NCBI RefSeq assembly: GCF_013618635.1
Contig: NZ_JABLSJ010000005.1
Coordinates: 233,391-297,390, forward strand
Source: Thalassobacillus sp. CUG 92003
GTDB taxonomy: Bacteria > Bacillota > Bacilli > Bacillales > Halobacillaceae
DNA length: 64,000 nt
Direction of reading: 5' to 3'
Shown here: positions 17,645 through 26,158 of the stretch, in pieces
Position numbering within the stretch: the first letter of the stretch is position 1
How the letters are laid out: the number at the start of each line of letters is the position of its first letter
Translations under genes and position numbers: made by a program
Notes under the pieces: generated by a model
Database searches by the model: none
Told to the model about the DNA's origin: nothing
Seen by the model: the letters and a program-made list of their open reading frames with translations, nothing else

Positions 17645-18577
17645 TCACTTTCCCCAACGAAGTGCGACAGCGCCCCATGTCAGTCCGCCGCCAAATCCTA
17701 CGAGAATGATGGTATCATCTTCTTTTATTTTACCTTTTTTTACTTCCTCAGACAAAGCAACAGGTATAGATGCAGAAGAAGTGTTGCCATATTTCTTAAC
17801 TGTTTTGGACATTTTTTCATCTGGTATGCCTAACCTTTGCCTTGCTGCCTCCATTATACGGATATTTGCCTGATGAGGAATAAGAAAATCAACATCATTT
17901 TCAGATAAACCTGCTTTTTTGATTACATTCACTGAAGACTCGGGCATCTGTCTTACTGCAAATTTAAAAACTTCGCGTCCATTCATGAATAAATGATCTT
18001 CCTGATACAAGTGGGGACCGCCTGACCCATCAGATCCTAGTTCAAACGACAGTACGCCTCTTCCTTCAGTCACAGGGCCAACTACAGCAGCCCCAGCCGC
18101 ATCGCCAAACAGGACGCACGTATTGCGGTCACTCCAGTCGACAATTTTGGATAACTTCTCTGCTCCCACAACTAAGACATACTTATAGGCACCAGTATCA
18201 ATAAACTGTTTTGCTGTAATCAAACCATACATAAAGCCGGAGCATGCTGCGCTAACATCCATGGCAGCAGCTTTAGAAGCTCCCAAACGCTCCTGGATCA
18301 TACAGGAAACGGACGGAAATGGTTTGTCCGGCGTTACGGTAGCCACAAGGATAAGGTCAATCTGCTCTGCTGAGATATCAGCTTCATCGAGGGCCTGCTT
18401 TGCAGCGTGGTACGACATGTCTGATGTATTGACTTCGTCTGCAGCAATCCGCCGTTCTTCAATGCCAGTACGCGTTCGAATCCACTCATCAGCCGTTTCT
18501 ACCATCTGCTCCAGATCGTGGTTGGTTAAAACCTTCTCTGGCGTATAGTGCCCCGTCCCTAGAATGCCTGCACTCAT
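17645..18577 (-). CDS. fabH: Beta-ketoacyl-ACP synthase III (FabH)
   Basis: 310 residues. Starts fatty acid synthesis by joining an acyl-CoA primer to malonyl-ACP. Catalytic triad visible: Cys in [11 protein letters not shown] (about residue 111), His in [10 protein letters not shown] and Asn in [11 protein letters not shown]; the C-terminal [15 protein letters not shown] is typical. In Bacillus the enzyme sets the share of branched-chain fatty acids. RBS GGGGGATG lies before ATG 18575-18577. First gene of fabHF, controlled by the FapR-like operator at 18612-18634. Confidence 0.97.
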   Translation of the reverse strand: MSAGILGTGHYTPEKVLTNHDLEQMVETADEWIRTRTGIEERRIAADEVNTSDMSYHAAKQALDEADISAEQIDLILVATVTPDKPFPSVSCMIQERLGASKAAAMDVSAACSGFMYGLITAKQFIDTGAYKYVLVVGAEKLSKIVDWSDRNTCVLFGDAAGAAVVGPVTEGRGVLSFELGSDGSGGPHLYQEDHLFMNGREVFKFAVRQMPESSVNVIKKAGLSENDVDFLIPHQANIRIMEAARQRLGIPDEKMSKTVKKYGNTSSASIPVALSEEVKKGKIKEDDTIILVGFGGGLTWGAVALRWGK

Positions 18578-18611
18578 ATTTTCATCCCCCTAAAGGTAGT
18601 ATCTAATATCA

Positions 18612-18660
18612 ATTCTTATGACTTGGTACTAATTTTAATGTATCCTTTTTATTTGCGCAA
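18612..18660 (-). promoter_or_regulatory. fabHF promoter with FapR-like operator
   Basis: Minus strand: -35 TTGCGC (18655-18660), 17-bp spacer, -10 TAAAAT (18632-18637), running directly into ATTAGTACCAAGTCATAAG (18615-18633). The latter matches the FapR operator core TTAGTACC followed by an imperfect mirror. FapR represses lipid synthesis genes until malonyl-CoA accumulates; in B. subtilis fabHA-fabF is a known target. Confidence 0.8.
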
Positions 18661-18728
18661 GCTTCATCTATCTTCGCCCACATTTGAACGCCTCTCCATC
18701 ATACCATGTAGCGAGGAGGTGTCTTGCC

Positions 18729-18968
18729 TTGAAAAATGAGGAAAAGGATCAGAAAGAAGAGCGCATTGCTCCATTCGACCAACTGATGTTTGGCCGGCCC
18801 AAAAAAGAAAATGCTGCTGAAACAGAGCCGTCAGAAGAAAAAAATTCAGCTCCCAATCTCAATTTTGACCTTCCTAATGTGATGCAAAATGTTTCGAAGA
18901 AATGGAGCAACATTTCCCCGTTCTTTAAGAAGCTATCAGAATTCAACAAAGGAGACGATTCTAAATAA
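18729..18968 (+). CDS. Small acidic hydrophilic protein, YjzB position
   Basis: 79 residues from a TTG at 18729, 8 nt after a very strong GAGGAGGT; a longer frame from ATG 18684 lacks an RBS. The product is highly charged (KNEEKDQKEERIAPFDQLMFG, then an E/K/N/P-rich stretch) with a C-terminal amphipathic part containing NLNFDLPNVMQNVSKKWSNI. It contains no membrane segment. B. subtilis has the 79-residue YjzB at the same place between comZ/med and fabHA, so this may be the counterpart, but I cannot confirm sequence identity. Confidence 0.65.
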   Translation: MKNEEKDQKEERIAPFDQLMFGRPKKENAAETEPSEEKNSAPNLNFDLPNVMQNVSKKWSNISPFFKKLSEFNKGDDSK

Positions 18969-18994
18969 CAGGCCCTGTGTAAAAAGAGAGACAT

Positions 18995-19039
18995 AATAAA
19001 AACTGGTCCCCAGTTTTCAAACTGGAACCAGTTTTTATT
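18995..19039. terminator. Bidirectional terminator before med
   Basis: Outer stem AATAAAAACTGGT/ACCAGTTTTTATT plus nested CCAGTTT/AAACTGG, overlapping the last codons of med; serves both convergent transcripts. Confidence 0.8.
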
Positions 19040-19988
19040 GTCCGATCGGTAGATCGCCGGTCTGTTTATAAGTCGAGACTGCTTCATCAACCTTTTGTTC
19101 TAACTCCTTAGGAACTTCCGGGCTGAATTGTCCCATCGAAATGGCGTCTTGCTGGAAGCCAAAATCCATTGTGGAACCGGGCAAATTATCATTTACAATT
19201 TTTTTCATAATCAGCAGATACACTTTATCGACATGTTGGACTGTGCTCGTGAGTACTGTACGCTCCCCCAATGCTGCCTGGTCAGATACATAGCCAATTG
19301 CGAAGTGCCCATCTTCTTGAACCTCATGAATCACAGGAATGTTAAAACTATCTCCTGCAGGATATATGACATCCGCTCCGTTTTCTTCCATGTTTCTATA
19401 ATGGATAAGAGCTTTTTCAGTATTGTCCCAGTTATTTACAAAGGAGATATCTACTTGCGCATCCGGATTCTGATATTTAACACCTTCATAGAACCCTTCA
19501 ACTTCGGGTTGCCATTCATAAGCGGCAATTAAGCCTACATGATCTTTTTGGGACATGCCTCCCGCCACCATCCCACCAAAAAAGCCCATTGCCGTTCCGG
19601 TGAAGTTGACGCTTGAAACATTATCAGAACTGTATCCTCCATTAAAATAGATGAAATGGACCTCTGGATAGACTTGTTCTAATTCTTTGAAATGGTTGCC
19701 ATAGGTACTGCTATGACCAAAAACGACATTGACGCCATTATCCACAAATTCTTTAACCGCTTTATTCGTTTGCTGCTGATTCTTTATGCCTTCTTTAAAA
19801 TAGACACTAACGCCATATTCTTCTTTTATATTAAGCAGCCCCTGATAACCTTGCTCTCCCCATGCTTGATCATGGATGGTCGATTCCACAAGCATTCCGA
19901 CAGACTGCACCTCTCCTTCACCCGAACTTTTACTACATCCTGTCATGATGGCTAACGCGACAGCGCACACGATAAAATAATTTTTCAA
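19035..19988 (-). CDS. med: Med-like BMP family lipoprotein
   Basis: 317 residues, exactly the B. subtilis Med length. Belongs to the basic membrane protein/PnrA-type substrate-binding family; Med promotes comK expression in B. subtilis. Lipoprotein signal MKNYFIVCAVALAIMTGC with lipobox IMTGC, then VGMLVESTIHDQAWGEQGYQG, the ligand-site NNWDN and IYPAGD segments. The start is TTG 19986-19988, 8 nt after GGGAG; the track frame is five codons longer. A comZ gene, which follows med in B. subtilis, is absent; a terminator comes next. Confidence 0.85.
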   Translation of the reverse strand: MKNYFIVCAVALAIMTGCSKSSGEGEVQSVGMLVESTIHDQAWGEQGYQGLLNIKEEYGVSVYFKEGIKNQQQTNKAVKEFVDNGVNVVFGHSSTYGNHFKELEQVYPEVHFIYFNGGYSSDNVSSVNFTGTAMGFFGGMVAGGMSQKDHVGLIAAYEWQPEVEGFYEGVKYQNPDAQVDISFVNNWDNTEKALIHYRNMEENGADVIYPAGDSFNIPVIHEVQEDGHFAIGYVSDQAALGERTVLTSTVQHVDKVYLLIMKKIVNDNLPGSTMDFGFQQDAISMGQFSPEVPKELEQKVDEAVSTYKQTGDLPIGQ

Positions 19989-20057
19989 GACCAGCACTCC
20001 CAAAGACTCAATCTAATATGTTATTATTTTACCTTGTTTGCTCGTAAGAAGTAAATG

Positions 20058-20621
20058 TTATGCCTTATTCTGTTGGTGTTCTTCAAGCAGCCAGCTATAA
20101 TTATGGTAATGGTCGATGAGCTTTGCAACCATTTCCTTTTCATTTTCCGACTGCTCAACAGTGCTTTCAACGGGAGAAGAGAAATCTTTCTTGTCAATGT
20201 TTGCAAGTAACTGATCGACAAAATCTTCTACATAGAAGGAACCATCAGAGGTAACAAGCTGATGCAATGCATCTTTTAACGACGTATACTCTTGAGAGGG
20301 CAACGGCATCCATTCCCCATACAATGGAGGCAGGGCTATTTTTTGTAAGGTTTGGCAGTCTTCTTCATTGCTTTGAAAATAAATGGTTTGATCTTGCATC
20401 CAACACGTACACTTAATATTGGGAGATTGAGTGTGACGATCCATATCCTCCTGGTTATAAAAATGTTGGAAAGAACTGTTCCGTGCCACATACATATAGA
20501 GGTGCTCGCTTAAAGGAGTCGACAAGGGATCAATCCCGATAACATCATAACCGCGGTCCATAATACCTTTGGTCAAGTAATAGTTAAACCATTGAAAGCA
20601 ATCATATATAAGATGAACCAT
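20058..20621 (-). CDS. Hypothetical protein at the yjaV position
   Basis: 187 residues, cytosolic, no membrane segment. The N-terminal half contains GIMDRGYDVIGIDPLSTPLSEHLYM, weakly reminiscent of a nucleotide-binding beta-alpha unit, and the C-terminal third is acidic (STVEQSENEKEMVAKLIDHYHNY, read as two pieces). Start ATG 20619-20621 with AAAGGAGGATC. It lies upstream of med, where B. subtilis carries yjaV; homology is inferred from position only. Confidence 0.7.
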   Translation of the reverse strand: MVHLIYDCFQWFNYYLTKGIMDRGYDVIGIDPLSTPLSEHLYMYVARNSSFQHFYNQEDMDRHTQSPNIKCTCWMQDQTIYFQSNEEDCQTLQKIALPPLYGEWMPLPSQEYTSLKDALHQLVTSDGSFYVEDFVDQLLANIDKKDFSSPVESTVEQSENEKEMVAKLIDHYHNYSWLLEEHQQNKA

Positions 20622-20759
20622 ATTCTGATCCTCCTTTGAACCATTTTATTCAAACGAAAACCCGAACATGCAGTAACACAGTATTGTATAGACTGTTATT
20701 TATTTTTCGGCCGTGTTCTGTTAAACTTACATCAGAATTGTTAAAATGAGGTGAGTTTA

Positions 20760-20933
20760 ATGCGTATTTTTTGGACAGCGTTTTGGGCCTTGCTCCTAAG
20801 TTTCATGGCAGCTTATGTTCTGACCAATATGGAGGGCAGCAGTATCAACTTTGCTCCTCTGATCCTAATGACCGTGCTATTCACCGTTTCGGTTGTTATA
20901 CTTGCTGAAGGATTGATTACAGAGGACTCATAG
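20760..20933 (+). CDS. DUF2929 small membrane protein (YjzD-like)
   Basis: 57 residues, two membrane helices: RIFWTAFWALLLSFMAAYVL and PLILMTVLFTVSVVILAEGL with a short loop TNMEGSSINFA. This pattern fits DUF2929 (YjzD of B. subtilis, also near med/yjaV). The track start (GTG) lies in the ribosome-binding site GAGGTGA; ATG 20760 is the likely start. Function unknown. Confidence 0.75.
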   Translation: MRIFWTAFWALLLSFMAAYVLTNMEGSSINFAPLILMTVLFTVSVVILAEGLITEDS

Positions 20934-20952
20934 CGAGGTAAGAGACAGATTG

Positions 20953-20983
20953 AAGCCGCACTTTCACAAGTAGCGGCTTTTCT
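20953..20983 (+). terminator. Terminator of the DUF2929 gene
   Basis: Stem AAGCCGC...GCGGCTT with inner CTT/AAG pairing, followed by TTCTT. Confidence 0.7.
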
Positions 20984-21182
20984 TATGTCTTTGATCCCAT
21001 ATCCATACGTTTTCCCCTTTAAATGGGCAAGAGGCGCTTACTTTCACCGAATCATCACTGAAATTCTGCAAATCAGCATCAAAAAAGAAAATACTATACT
21101 TGACCTATTGCGCATAAGTTAGCAGAAACGATATATTATCATGGTATGCCATATTCAGGAGATTTAATGTAGGAGGCTTTAA

Positions 21183-22004
21183 ATGGAAGCTCTAACCGAT
21201 TTTTGGACAATCATCAAATATTTATTTCTAGGTCTGTTTCAAGGGTTTACTGAACCTATTCCCATCTCCTCAAGCGGACATCTCGTTTTTGTTCAACACT
21301 TAATTGATTTGGAACTGGAAGGATTGGAATTTGAAATACTCGTAAATTTCGGTTCGTTGATCGCCGTTTTGATTGTATACCGCCACACGTTGCTTCGACT
21401 GATGTATAACGGTCTTCAGTACATAACAACGAGGCGGGCAGATACCCGGGATGAATTTTATTTTATTATATATTTGATCATCGGAACCATCCCTGCTGGC
21501 GTGATCGGTGTCCTTCTCGGTGATTGGATAGAACAGGAACTTAAATATATCGAGACAGTGGCGATCTCCTTAATCATTACAGGAATAGCCCTGTGGATCA
21601 TCCGTAACTTACGGGGACGTAAAGGGGAAAATCAGCTAACGTGGAAGGATGCAGCCATTGTAGGTTTCGCGCAGGCTGTGGCACTCATTCCAGGCATTAG
21701 CCGTTCCGGTGCCACTATTGTAGCGGCCATGCTACTCGGTATGAAACAAGATACAGCATTACGCTTTTCATTTCTGCTGTATATTCCTGTGAGTCTTGGC
21801 ACAATGCTCTTGTCTGTCGATAAAATACTGAACGACCAGTTATCTGAGTTATGGTTCAGTTACCTTCTCGCCACATTGGCATCCATTCTAGCTTCGTATT
21901 TAGCGTTGAAATGGTTCATTAATATCATGGCTCAAGGTAATTTGAAATACTTTGCTTTTTACTGTTTCATCGTTGGAGGACTTGCGCTTATTTTTCTTAC
22001 CTAA
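21183..22004 (+). CDS. uppP: Undecaprenyl-diphosphatase UppP (BacA family)
   Basis: 273 residues, about eight membrane helices. Dephosphorylates undecaprenyl diphosphate to recycle the lipid carrier for peptidoglycan and teichoic acid synthesis; raises bacitracin tolerance when overproduced. Both signature motifs are present: [15 protein letters not shown] (residues about 19-33; most homologues have TEFLPISSSGH, here EPIP) and [10 protein letters not shown] (about 172-181). RBS AGGAGG is 7 nt before ATG. Stand-alone transcription unit with a strong terminator. Confidence 0.94.
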   Translation: MEALTDFWTIIKYLFLGLFQGFTEPIPISSSGHLVFVQHLIDLELEGLEFEILVNFGSLIAVLIVYRHTLLRLMYNGLQYITTRRADTRDEFYFIIYLIIGTIPAGVIGVLLGDWIEQELKYIETVAISLIITGIALWIIRNLRGRKGENQLTWKDAAIVGFAQAVALIPGISRSGATIVAAMLLGMKQDTALRFSFLLYIPVSLGTMLLSVDKILNDQLSELWFSYLLATLASILASYLALKWFINIMAQGNLKYFAFYCFIVGGLALIFLT

Positions 22005-22013
22005 TGAAAAAGT

Positions 22014-22072
22014 AGCCTCAACCGCTCGATTCCATGTTGAAAATAAGGAATCGAGCGGTTGAGGCTTTTTTA
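22014..22072. terminator. Bidirectional terminator uppP/moaD
   Basis: 19-bp perfect stem from GCCTCAACCGCTCGATTCC to its complement, 13-nt loop, T6 on the plus side and A-rich flank on the other. Confidence 0.92.
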
Positions 22073-22073
22073 A

Positions 22074-22307
22074 TTATCCTCCACTGACAGGTGGAATAAA
22101 GGCCACTGTATCATCCTCTTGGACAACTGCTGTATCAGAGGCAAATTCTTCATTAATGGCAACCATCGCTGCATCAATCGTTTCAAGACTGTATTCATGT
22201 TTAAGCGTTTGTCGGAGTTCCGCGATCGTTTTCCCCTTCCATTGAAGTTCAAGCGCTTCAGCGCCCAGTCTTTCCTGTAAGCCTGCAAAGAACAAAATTT
22301 TACTCAT
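22074..22307 (-). CDS. moaD: Molybdopterin synthase small subunit MoaD
   Basis: 77 residues, ubiquitin-like fold. Ends in VSGG: the C-terminal Gly is thiocarboxylated and donates sulfur to MoaE in molybdopterin formation. ILFFAGLQERLG and EDDTVAFIPPVSGG are the family ends. Overlaps moaE by 4 bp, last gene of mobB-moaE-moaD. Confidence 0.93.
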   Translation of the reverse strand: MSKILFFAGLQERLGAEALELQWKGKTIAELRQTLKHEYSLETIDAAMVAINEEFASDTAVVQEDDTVAFIPPVSGG

Positions 22308-22771
22308 ACCATATCCTCCTTACCAGGGCCACCTGATGGATAAGGCTGCGTTTCTAGTTGGTCCCCTATCCATTCTTCTCCACCTTCCCAATATTCTTTT
22401 TTCCAAATAGGCACTATTTCTTTAATGCGTTCGATAGCATAACGACTAGCTTCAAATGCATCATTACGATGCGGTGTTGATACCGCTATGACAACAGCAA
22501 TATCAGAGATTTGCAGCCGACCTAACCGATGGCAAATAGCCACCTCAGCATTTCCATAACGTGCTTGTATTTCCTCCCCTATTTGCTGTAATTTTTTTTC
22601 AGCCATAGGTATATACGCTTGATATTCAAGTTGCAAGGTACGTTTTCCTTCTGTGAATTCCCGCACGGTTCCAATGAATGTATTCACTGCGCCTGCTTCA
22701 GGTCGAGTAACATGTCTGACGGTTTCATCAATACTTAACGGTTGGTCTGTCAGCCAAAAAGCCCGTGTCAA
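22304..22771 (-). CDS. moaE: Molybdopterin synthase catalytic subunit MoaE
   Basis: 155 residues. Converts precursor Z to molybdopterin with MoaD. Conserved: AGAVNTFIGTVREFTEGK, LEYQAYIPMAEK, AICHRLGRLQISDIAVVIAVSTPHR, and the C-terminal substrate lysine region PIWKKEYWEGGEEWIGDQ. Overlaps mobB and moaD by 4 bp each, indicating translational coupling. Confidence 0.95.
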   Translation of the reverse strand: MTRAFWLTDQPLSIDETVRHVTRPEAGAVNTFIGTVREFTEGKRTLQLEYQAYIPMAEKKLQQIGEEIQARYGNAEVAICHRLGRLQISDIAVVIAVSTPHRNDAFEASRYAIERIKEIVPIWKKEYWEGGEEWIGDQLETQPYPSGGPGKEDMV

Positions 22772-23292
22772 TAACAGCCCCCCTCTTTAATGAGTTTATA
22801 AATATGTGGTAACTGGACTTCGATCTCATTCATTTGAAAAACAGGAAGCTGGTCATTTTTCACTAAATCAGTGCTCCAACAAATAACGCCTTTCACATTG
22901 GTTAGTTCATTTAATAAAGAAAGGTCTTCTTCATTCCTGATGATCAAAAGCTTAGGGTAATGTTTATGTTTGTACCCTTCAATAAGTATAATATCAGGGT
23001 TGAAATAAGAATAAAACGAAAGGACATGTTCTAACGTTACGCTACCCTTATGCTCCATATCAAACTGCAAGGCATCAGGACTATGAACAGTTGTCATAAA
23101 GGAGCCCGACTTGTGAAGCCGTTGACTATCTGGAGATTTAGAAGAGGTTTCCAACGAAGTGGTATGGCCATGATGTTTAATGACACTTACTGCATCTCCA
23201 GCTTGTTGTGCGTATGTAATCAAATGAGAAAGCACACGCGTTTTGCCGGTGTTTTTATGACCAACAATTTGGAAAACATTGGGGTTGTTCAT
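22768..23292 (-). CDS. mobB: Molybdopterin-guanine dinucleotide biosynthesis protein MobB
   Basis: 174 residues. GTP-binding accessory protein in guanylation of molybdopterin. P-loop VGHKNTGKTRVLSHLI at residues 10-25, then DAVSVIKHHGH and ILIEGYKHKHYPKLLII, the family hallmark. RBS AAAGGAG is about 15 nt from the ATG, a little far. MobA and MoaA/MoeA are not in the window, so the rest of the pathway is elsewhere. Confidence 0.92.
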   Translation of the reverse strand: MNNPNVFQIVGHKNTGKTRVLSHLITYAQQAGDAVSVIKHHGHTTSLETSSKSPDSQRLHKSGSFMTTVHSPDALQFDMEHKGSVTLEHVLSFYSYFNPDIILIEGYKHKHYPKLLIIRNEEDLSLLNELTNVKGVICWSTDLVKNDQLPVFQMNEIEVQLPHIYKLIKEGGCY

Positions 23293-23346
23293 GATGGGCT
23301 TCTTTTGCTCCTTTCATGGCGATTACACTAACTCCAGGCTGCTGAT

Positions 23347-23377
23347 AAAAAAGGCCCTGCCGTAGGTCGGCAGAGCT
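23347..23377 (-). terminator. Terminator of yitW
   Basis: Minus-strand stem GCTCTGCCG/CGGCAGGGC (one G-U pair), 5-nt loop, then CTTTTTT. Confidence 0.85.
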
Positions 23378-23390
23378 CTCCATATTCCTC

Positions 23391-23699
23391 TTAGTCTGGA
23401 ATCCCTAAAGCAATCTTAGCATAACGACTCATTTTATCCTTCGTCCAAGGTGGATTCCAAACGATATTAACGTTCACCTCATTAACCTCTGGTATATCAG
23501 CAAGTACACGTTTGACATCTTGCTCAATATGACCAGCTAGCGGGCAGCCCATTGCGGTCAATGTCATTGTTACAGTAGCATCGCCGTTTTCATCAACGTC
23601 TGCTCCATATACTAAACCCAAGTTTACAATATCAATACCAAGTTCTGGGTCGATGACATTTTCCAGGGCACCCATTATATTTTCTTCTAGTTCATCCAT
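23391..23699 (-). CDS. yitW: MIP18/DUF59 iron-sulfur assembly factor (YitW/SufT type)
   Basis: 102 residues. Members help mature Fe-S proteins. Signature VIDPELGIDIVNLGLVYG and the single conserved cysteine in LTAMGCPLAGHI, then VNVNIVWNPPWTKDKMS. Full length for the family. RBS GGGGGAA before ATG 23697-23699. yitW-yitV-yitU neighbours are in the B. subtilis order. Confidence 0.93.
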   Translation of the reverse strand: MDELEENIMGALENVIDPELGIDIVNLGLVYGADVDENGDATVTMTLTAMGCPLAGHIEQDVKRVLADIPEVNEVNVNIVWNPPWTKDKMSRYAKIALGIPD

Positions 23700-23773
23700 G
23701 AATGGTTCCCCCTTAACATTTAATCACTTCCATTATAAACATAAACGCTGCATATTTAAAATGGTAAACACTT

Positions 23774-24538
23774 TTACAAATGCATTTCCACCCAATTTGC
23801 AAATTCAAGCATAGCGAATCGGCTAACTTTATGATCTTGACCTACTTCACGGAGAAAACGGATGTTTTCAGGGTTCTTATAGTGACTGATCGCTTCATTA
23901 TAAAAATCATAGGCATGCTCAAAGGGCACGACAGAATCCGCATCACCATGCCAAAAGAAAATCGGACGACCGTACAGCTTGTCAATTTGTTTAGACAGGT
24001 CTACTTCGTTAAGTGTCGCATATAATTCCTGAAGTTGTTCATCCGTTATAGGCAGTTCAATACCAGTTTTTTTAACATCCTGGATCATTTTCTCGGCAAA
24101 ATCGACTGGTTTAGGCGACCCCATCATAACCGCCGCAACCTTAATGAAAGGATACATCGTCAACGCAGCTGCCGTTGTAATCCCTCCCATAGATGTGCCG
24201 CCCAACCCGAAACGTTGCTGCAAGATAAGTTGACGTTCTTGCAAAGCCTCATAAATGGTTTGTATGTCGAGTAAATTTTGATCGACAATTTCCCAAAATT
24301 TAAATTGCAATTCCTGATGGTTAATCTCCTCATCCCGTACACCATGCAGGATACTATCAGGCAAAACGACACGGTATCCTTTCTGAGCAAGCATAAATGC
24401 TTGTACAAGACTGTGCTCTTTGGCAGACGTAAACCCGTGATAATATGTAAAAACAGGCAGAGGTTGACCTTCCTTACTTGAGTCAACAACGATCAGCACG
24501 GGGATGTCCTCTAGTTTTTCTTGATAAATTCCAATCAT
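23774..24538 (-). CDS. yitV: YitV-like alpha/beta-hydrolase (esterase)
   Basis: 254 residues, matching B. subtilis YitV (255). Alpha/beta-hydrolase: oxyanion region YYHGFTSAKEHS, nucleophile elbow GLGGTSMGGITTA (Ser about residue 118), acid WHGDADSVVP and catalytic His in GQDHKVS. Cytosolic; substrate unknown. The frame extends 11 codons further, but AAAGGAAAGG directly upstream of the ATG at 24536-24538 decides the start. Confidence 0.92.
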   Translation of the reverse strand: MIGIYQEKLEDIPVLIVVDSSKEGQPLPVFTYYHGFTSAKEHSLVQAFMLAQKGYRVVLPDSILHGVRDEEINHQELQFKFWEIVDQNLLDIQTIYEALQERQLILQQRFGLGGTSMGGITTAAALTMYPFIKVAAVMMGSPKPVDFAEKMIQDVKKTGIELPITDEQLQELYATLNEVDLSKQIDKLYGRPIFFWHGDADSVVPFEHAYDFYNEAISHYKNPENIRFLREVGQDHKVSRFAMLEFANWVEMHL

Positions 24539-24707
24539 AATAGCCTTTCCTTTCCAACTCTTTACATTCAATTTATTTCATTCTAATATTTAGATTATAT
24601 GATGAATAGTAAATCGTGCAACCCTAACTTCATCACGTTCATGAGCGCACTTTTTTGCATGTATGTAGGAAAAGCGATAAACTAACATTTAATGAGGTGA
24701 AAAATTT

Positions 24708-25541
24708 ATGAAAAATACCCAACATTTAATTGCACTCGATCTTGATGGCACATTGCTGACAGACAGCAAAACCATAAGTGCTGAGACAAAGCATACTATC
24801 CAACAAGCAAAAGCAGCCGGCCACATTGTGGTTATTGCTACTGGCCGCCCGCACCGCGCCAGTATAAATTACTATGATGAATTAGCGCTCGATACCCCCA
24901 TGGTCAATTTTAACGGCGCGCTCATCCATCATCCAAAAGATCATCGCTGGGATGCTCTTCATTCCCCATTGCCGGTGAGAACGGCTCACAAAATCATTCA
25001 AACGTGCTATGATCTTGGAGTTAAAAATATTCTTGCAGAGATAAAAGACCACGTCTATCTTGATAGGCATGATCAGGAACTGATGGAAATTTTTCATGCA
25101 GCCGAATATGACAGCCCAATCCAAATAGGCAGTTTAAAAACAGAATTAGATGAAGATCCAACGTCATTATTGATTCATCCCCATGAAGAACAAATACGGG
25201 CGTTAAGAAATGAATTGGATGAAAGTCATGCTTCCTTAATTGAGCATAGAAAATGGGGAGCTCCGTGGCACGTTATCGAAATTGTAAGAGCCGGACTGAA
25301 TAAAGCAGTCGGTTTAGAAAAAATTGCGCATTATTATCATATCCCAAAAGAAAACACTATAGCCTTCGGGGATGAAGATAACGACTTGGAAATGATTGAA
25401 TATGCGGGAGTCGGCGTTGCAATGGAAAACGGCATAGATGAACTGAAACATCTCGCGAAGCATGTCACTCACAGTAACGAGCAAAATGGCATCAGTGATT
25501 TTCTTCAAGATTATCTACAGCTTAAACCGAAAGCCATATAA
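24708..25541 (+). CDS. yitU: HAD family phosphatase YitU (Cof type)
   Basis: 277 residues. Type IIB HAD hydrolase: motif I LDLDGTLL (nucleophile Asp about residue 10), motif II VIATGRPH, motif III Lys in GLNKAVGL and motif IV FGDEDNDLEMIEYAG. B. subtilis YitU dephosphorylates the riboflavin intermediate 5-amino-6-(5-phosphoribitylamino)uracil, so the same role is likely but HAD specificity is hard to read from sequence. Divergent from yitV. Confidence 0.92.
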   Translation: MKNTQHLIALDLDGTLLTDSKTISAETKHTIQQAKAAGHIVVIATGRPHRASINYYDELALDTPMVNFNGALIHHPKDHRWDALHSPLPVRTAHKIIQTCYDLGVKNILAEIKDHVYLDRHDQELMEIFHAAEYDSPIQIGSLKTELDEDPTSLLIHPHEEQIRALRNELDESHASLIEHRKWGAPWHVIEIVRAGLNKAVGLEKIAHYYHIPKENTIAFGDEDNDLEMIEYAGVGVAMENGIDELKHLAKHVTHSNEQNGISDFLQDYLQLKPKAI

Positions 25542-25583
25542 GGTTGGTTTTTCCATGCGTAAAATTACAATGATGTATCAAAC

Positions 25584-25619
25584 TAAGCTTGAACGTATTC
25601 ATGCGTTCAGGCTTTTTTC
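25584..25619 (+). terminator. Terminator of yitU
   Basis: Stem AAGCTTGAACG/CGTTCAGGCTT with an 8-nt loop, followed by a T-run. Confidence 0.85.
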
Positions 25620-25661
25620 TTAGGACATGCTCTTTGGATCATTATTGAAGGAGGGTAACAC

Positions 25662-25805
25662 ATGGGCAAGAAAAACAACCAGAACAAGACGAACGCAAAA
25701 CCTGAAGTCCAGCCTCTGGAAGAAGCACCCATGGAACCTAAGCGTCTTTCGGATGCCAACCGAAAACAGATGGAAGCGGACCAGCACACTGTAGGAGGGT
25801 TTTAA
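25662..25805 (+). CDS. 47-residue hydrophilic protein, unrecognised
   Basis: Too short for usual gene callers. GAAGGAGGG lies 6 nt before ATG; the 47-codon frame ends TAA at 25805. The product is rich in Lys, Asn, Gln, Pro and Glu (MGKKNNQNKTNAKPEVQPLE) and ends HTVGGF, reminiscent of minor small acid-soluble spore proteins but matching none I know. Its stop is 2 nt before the next ATG, whose RBS (GTAGGAGGG) lies inside this gene, so the two are co-translated. Confidence 0.65.
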   Translation: MGKKNNQNKTNAKPEVQPLEEAPMEPKRLSDANRKQMEADQHTVGGF

Positions 25806-25807
25806 TC

Positions 25808-25996
25808 ATGGAACACAATTTGATTGAAAACGCTAAACAAGCCGTCAACCGTTTCACCCAAACACGCGGAGCAGACCGCGAACGCGAAAAACAAACAGCA
25901 CAGCATGTCATTCAATCTGCTTATGACAACTGTTCAGCTGAAGAAAAACAGCAATTGCAGCAATTAGAGCAACAGTTAGAACGTCACGAACAATAA
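25808..25996 (+). CDS. DUF3813-like small helical protein
   Basis: 62 residues, no cysteine-rich or membrane motif other than one Cys; strongly helical with ENAKQAVNRFTQT, QHVIQSAYDNCSAEEKQQL and a Gln/Glu coiled tail. This resembles the DUF3813 family found next to yitU in other Bacillaceae. RBS AGGAGGG 8 nt from ATG. Downstream partner of the 47-residue gene; both probably expressed from upstream of 25650. Confidence 0.7.
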   Translation: MEHNLIENAKQAVNRFTQTRGADREREKQTAQHVIQSAYDNCSAEEKQQLQQLEQQLERHEQ

Positions 25997-26059
25997 AATA
26001 ACTTTCTCCGACTCAAGACCGAGAAATATTCATCCAAATTGATGGTTATTTCTATAGGA

Positions 26060-26096
26060 AAGTGGGGTATAGTCTTATTAAGACCCCACCTTTTCT
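26060..26096 (+). terminator. Terminator-like hairpin
   Basis: Stem GTGGGGT/ACCCCAC with an AT-rich loop that can itself pair (GTCTTA/TAAGAC), then CTTTTCT. It ends the DUF3813 transcript. Confidence 0.6.
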
Positions 26097-26107
26097 AAAT
26101 TTTAATG

Positions 26108-26155
26108 CAGAAAAAGCGCAGTTCTAACAATAGAGCTGCGCTTTTTCTGTTTTTT
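26108..26155. terminator. Second strong terminator before the repeat element
   Basis: 14-bp perfect stem CAGAAAAAGCGCAG/CTGCGCTTTTTCTG with 14-nt loop, then six T. Tandem with the previous hairpin. Confidence 0.85.
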
Positions 26156-26158
26156 ACT

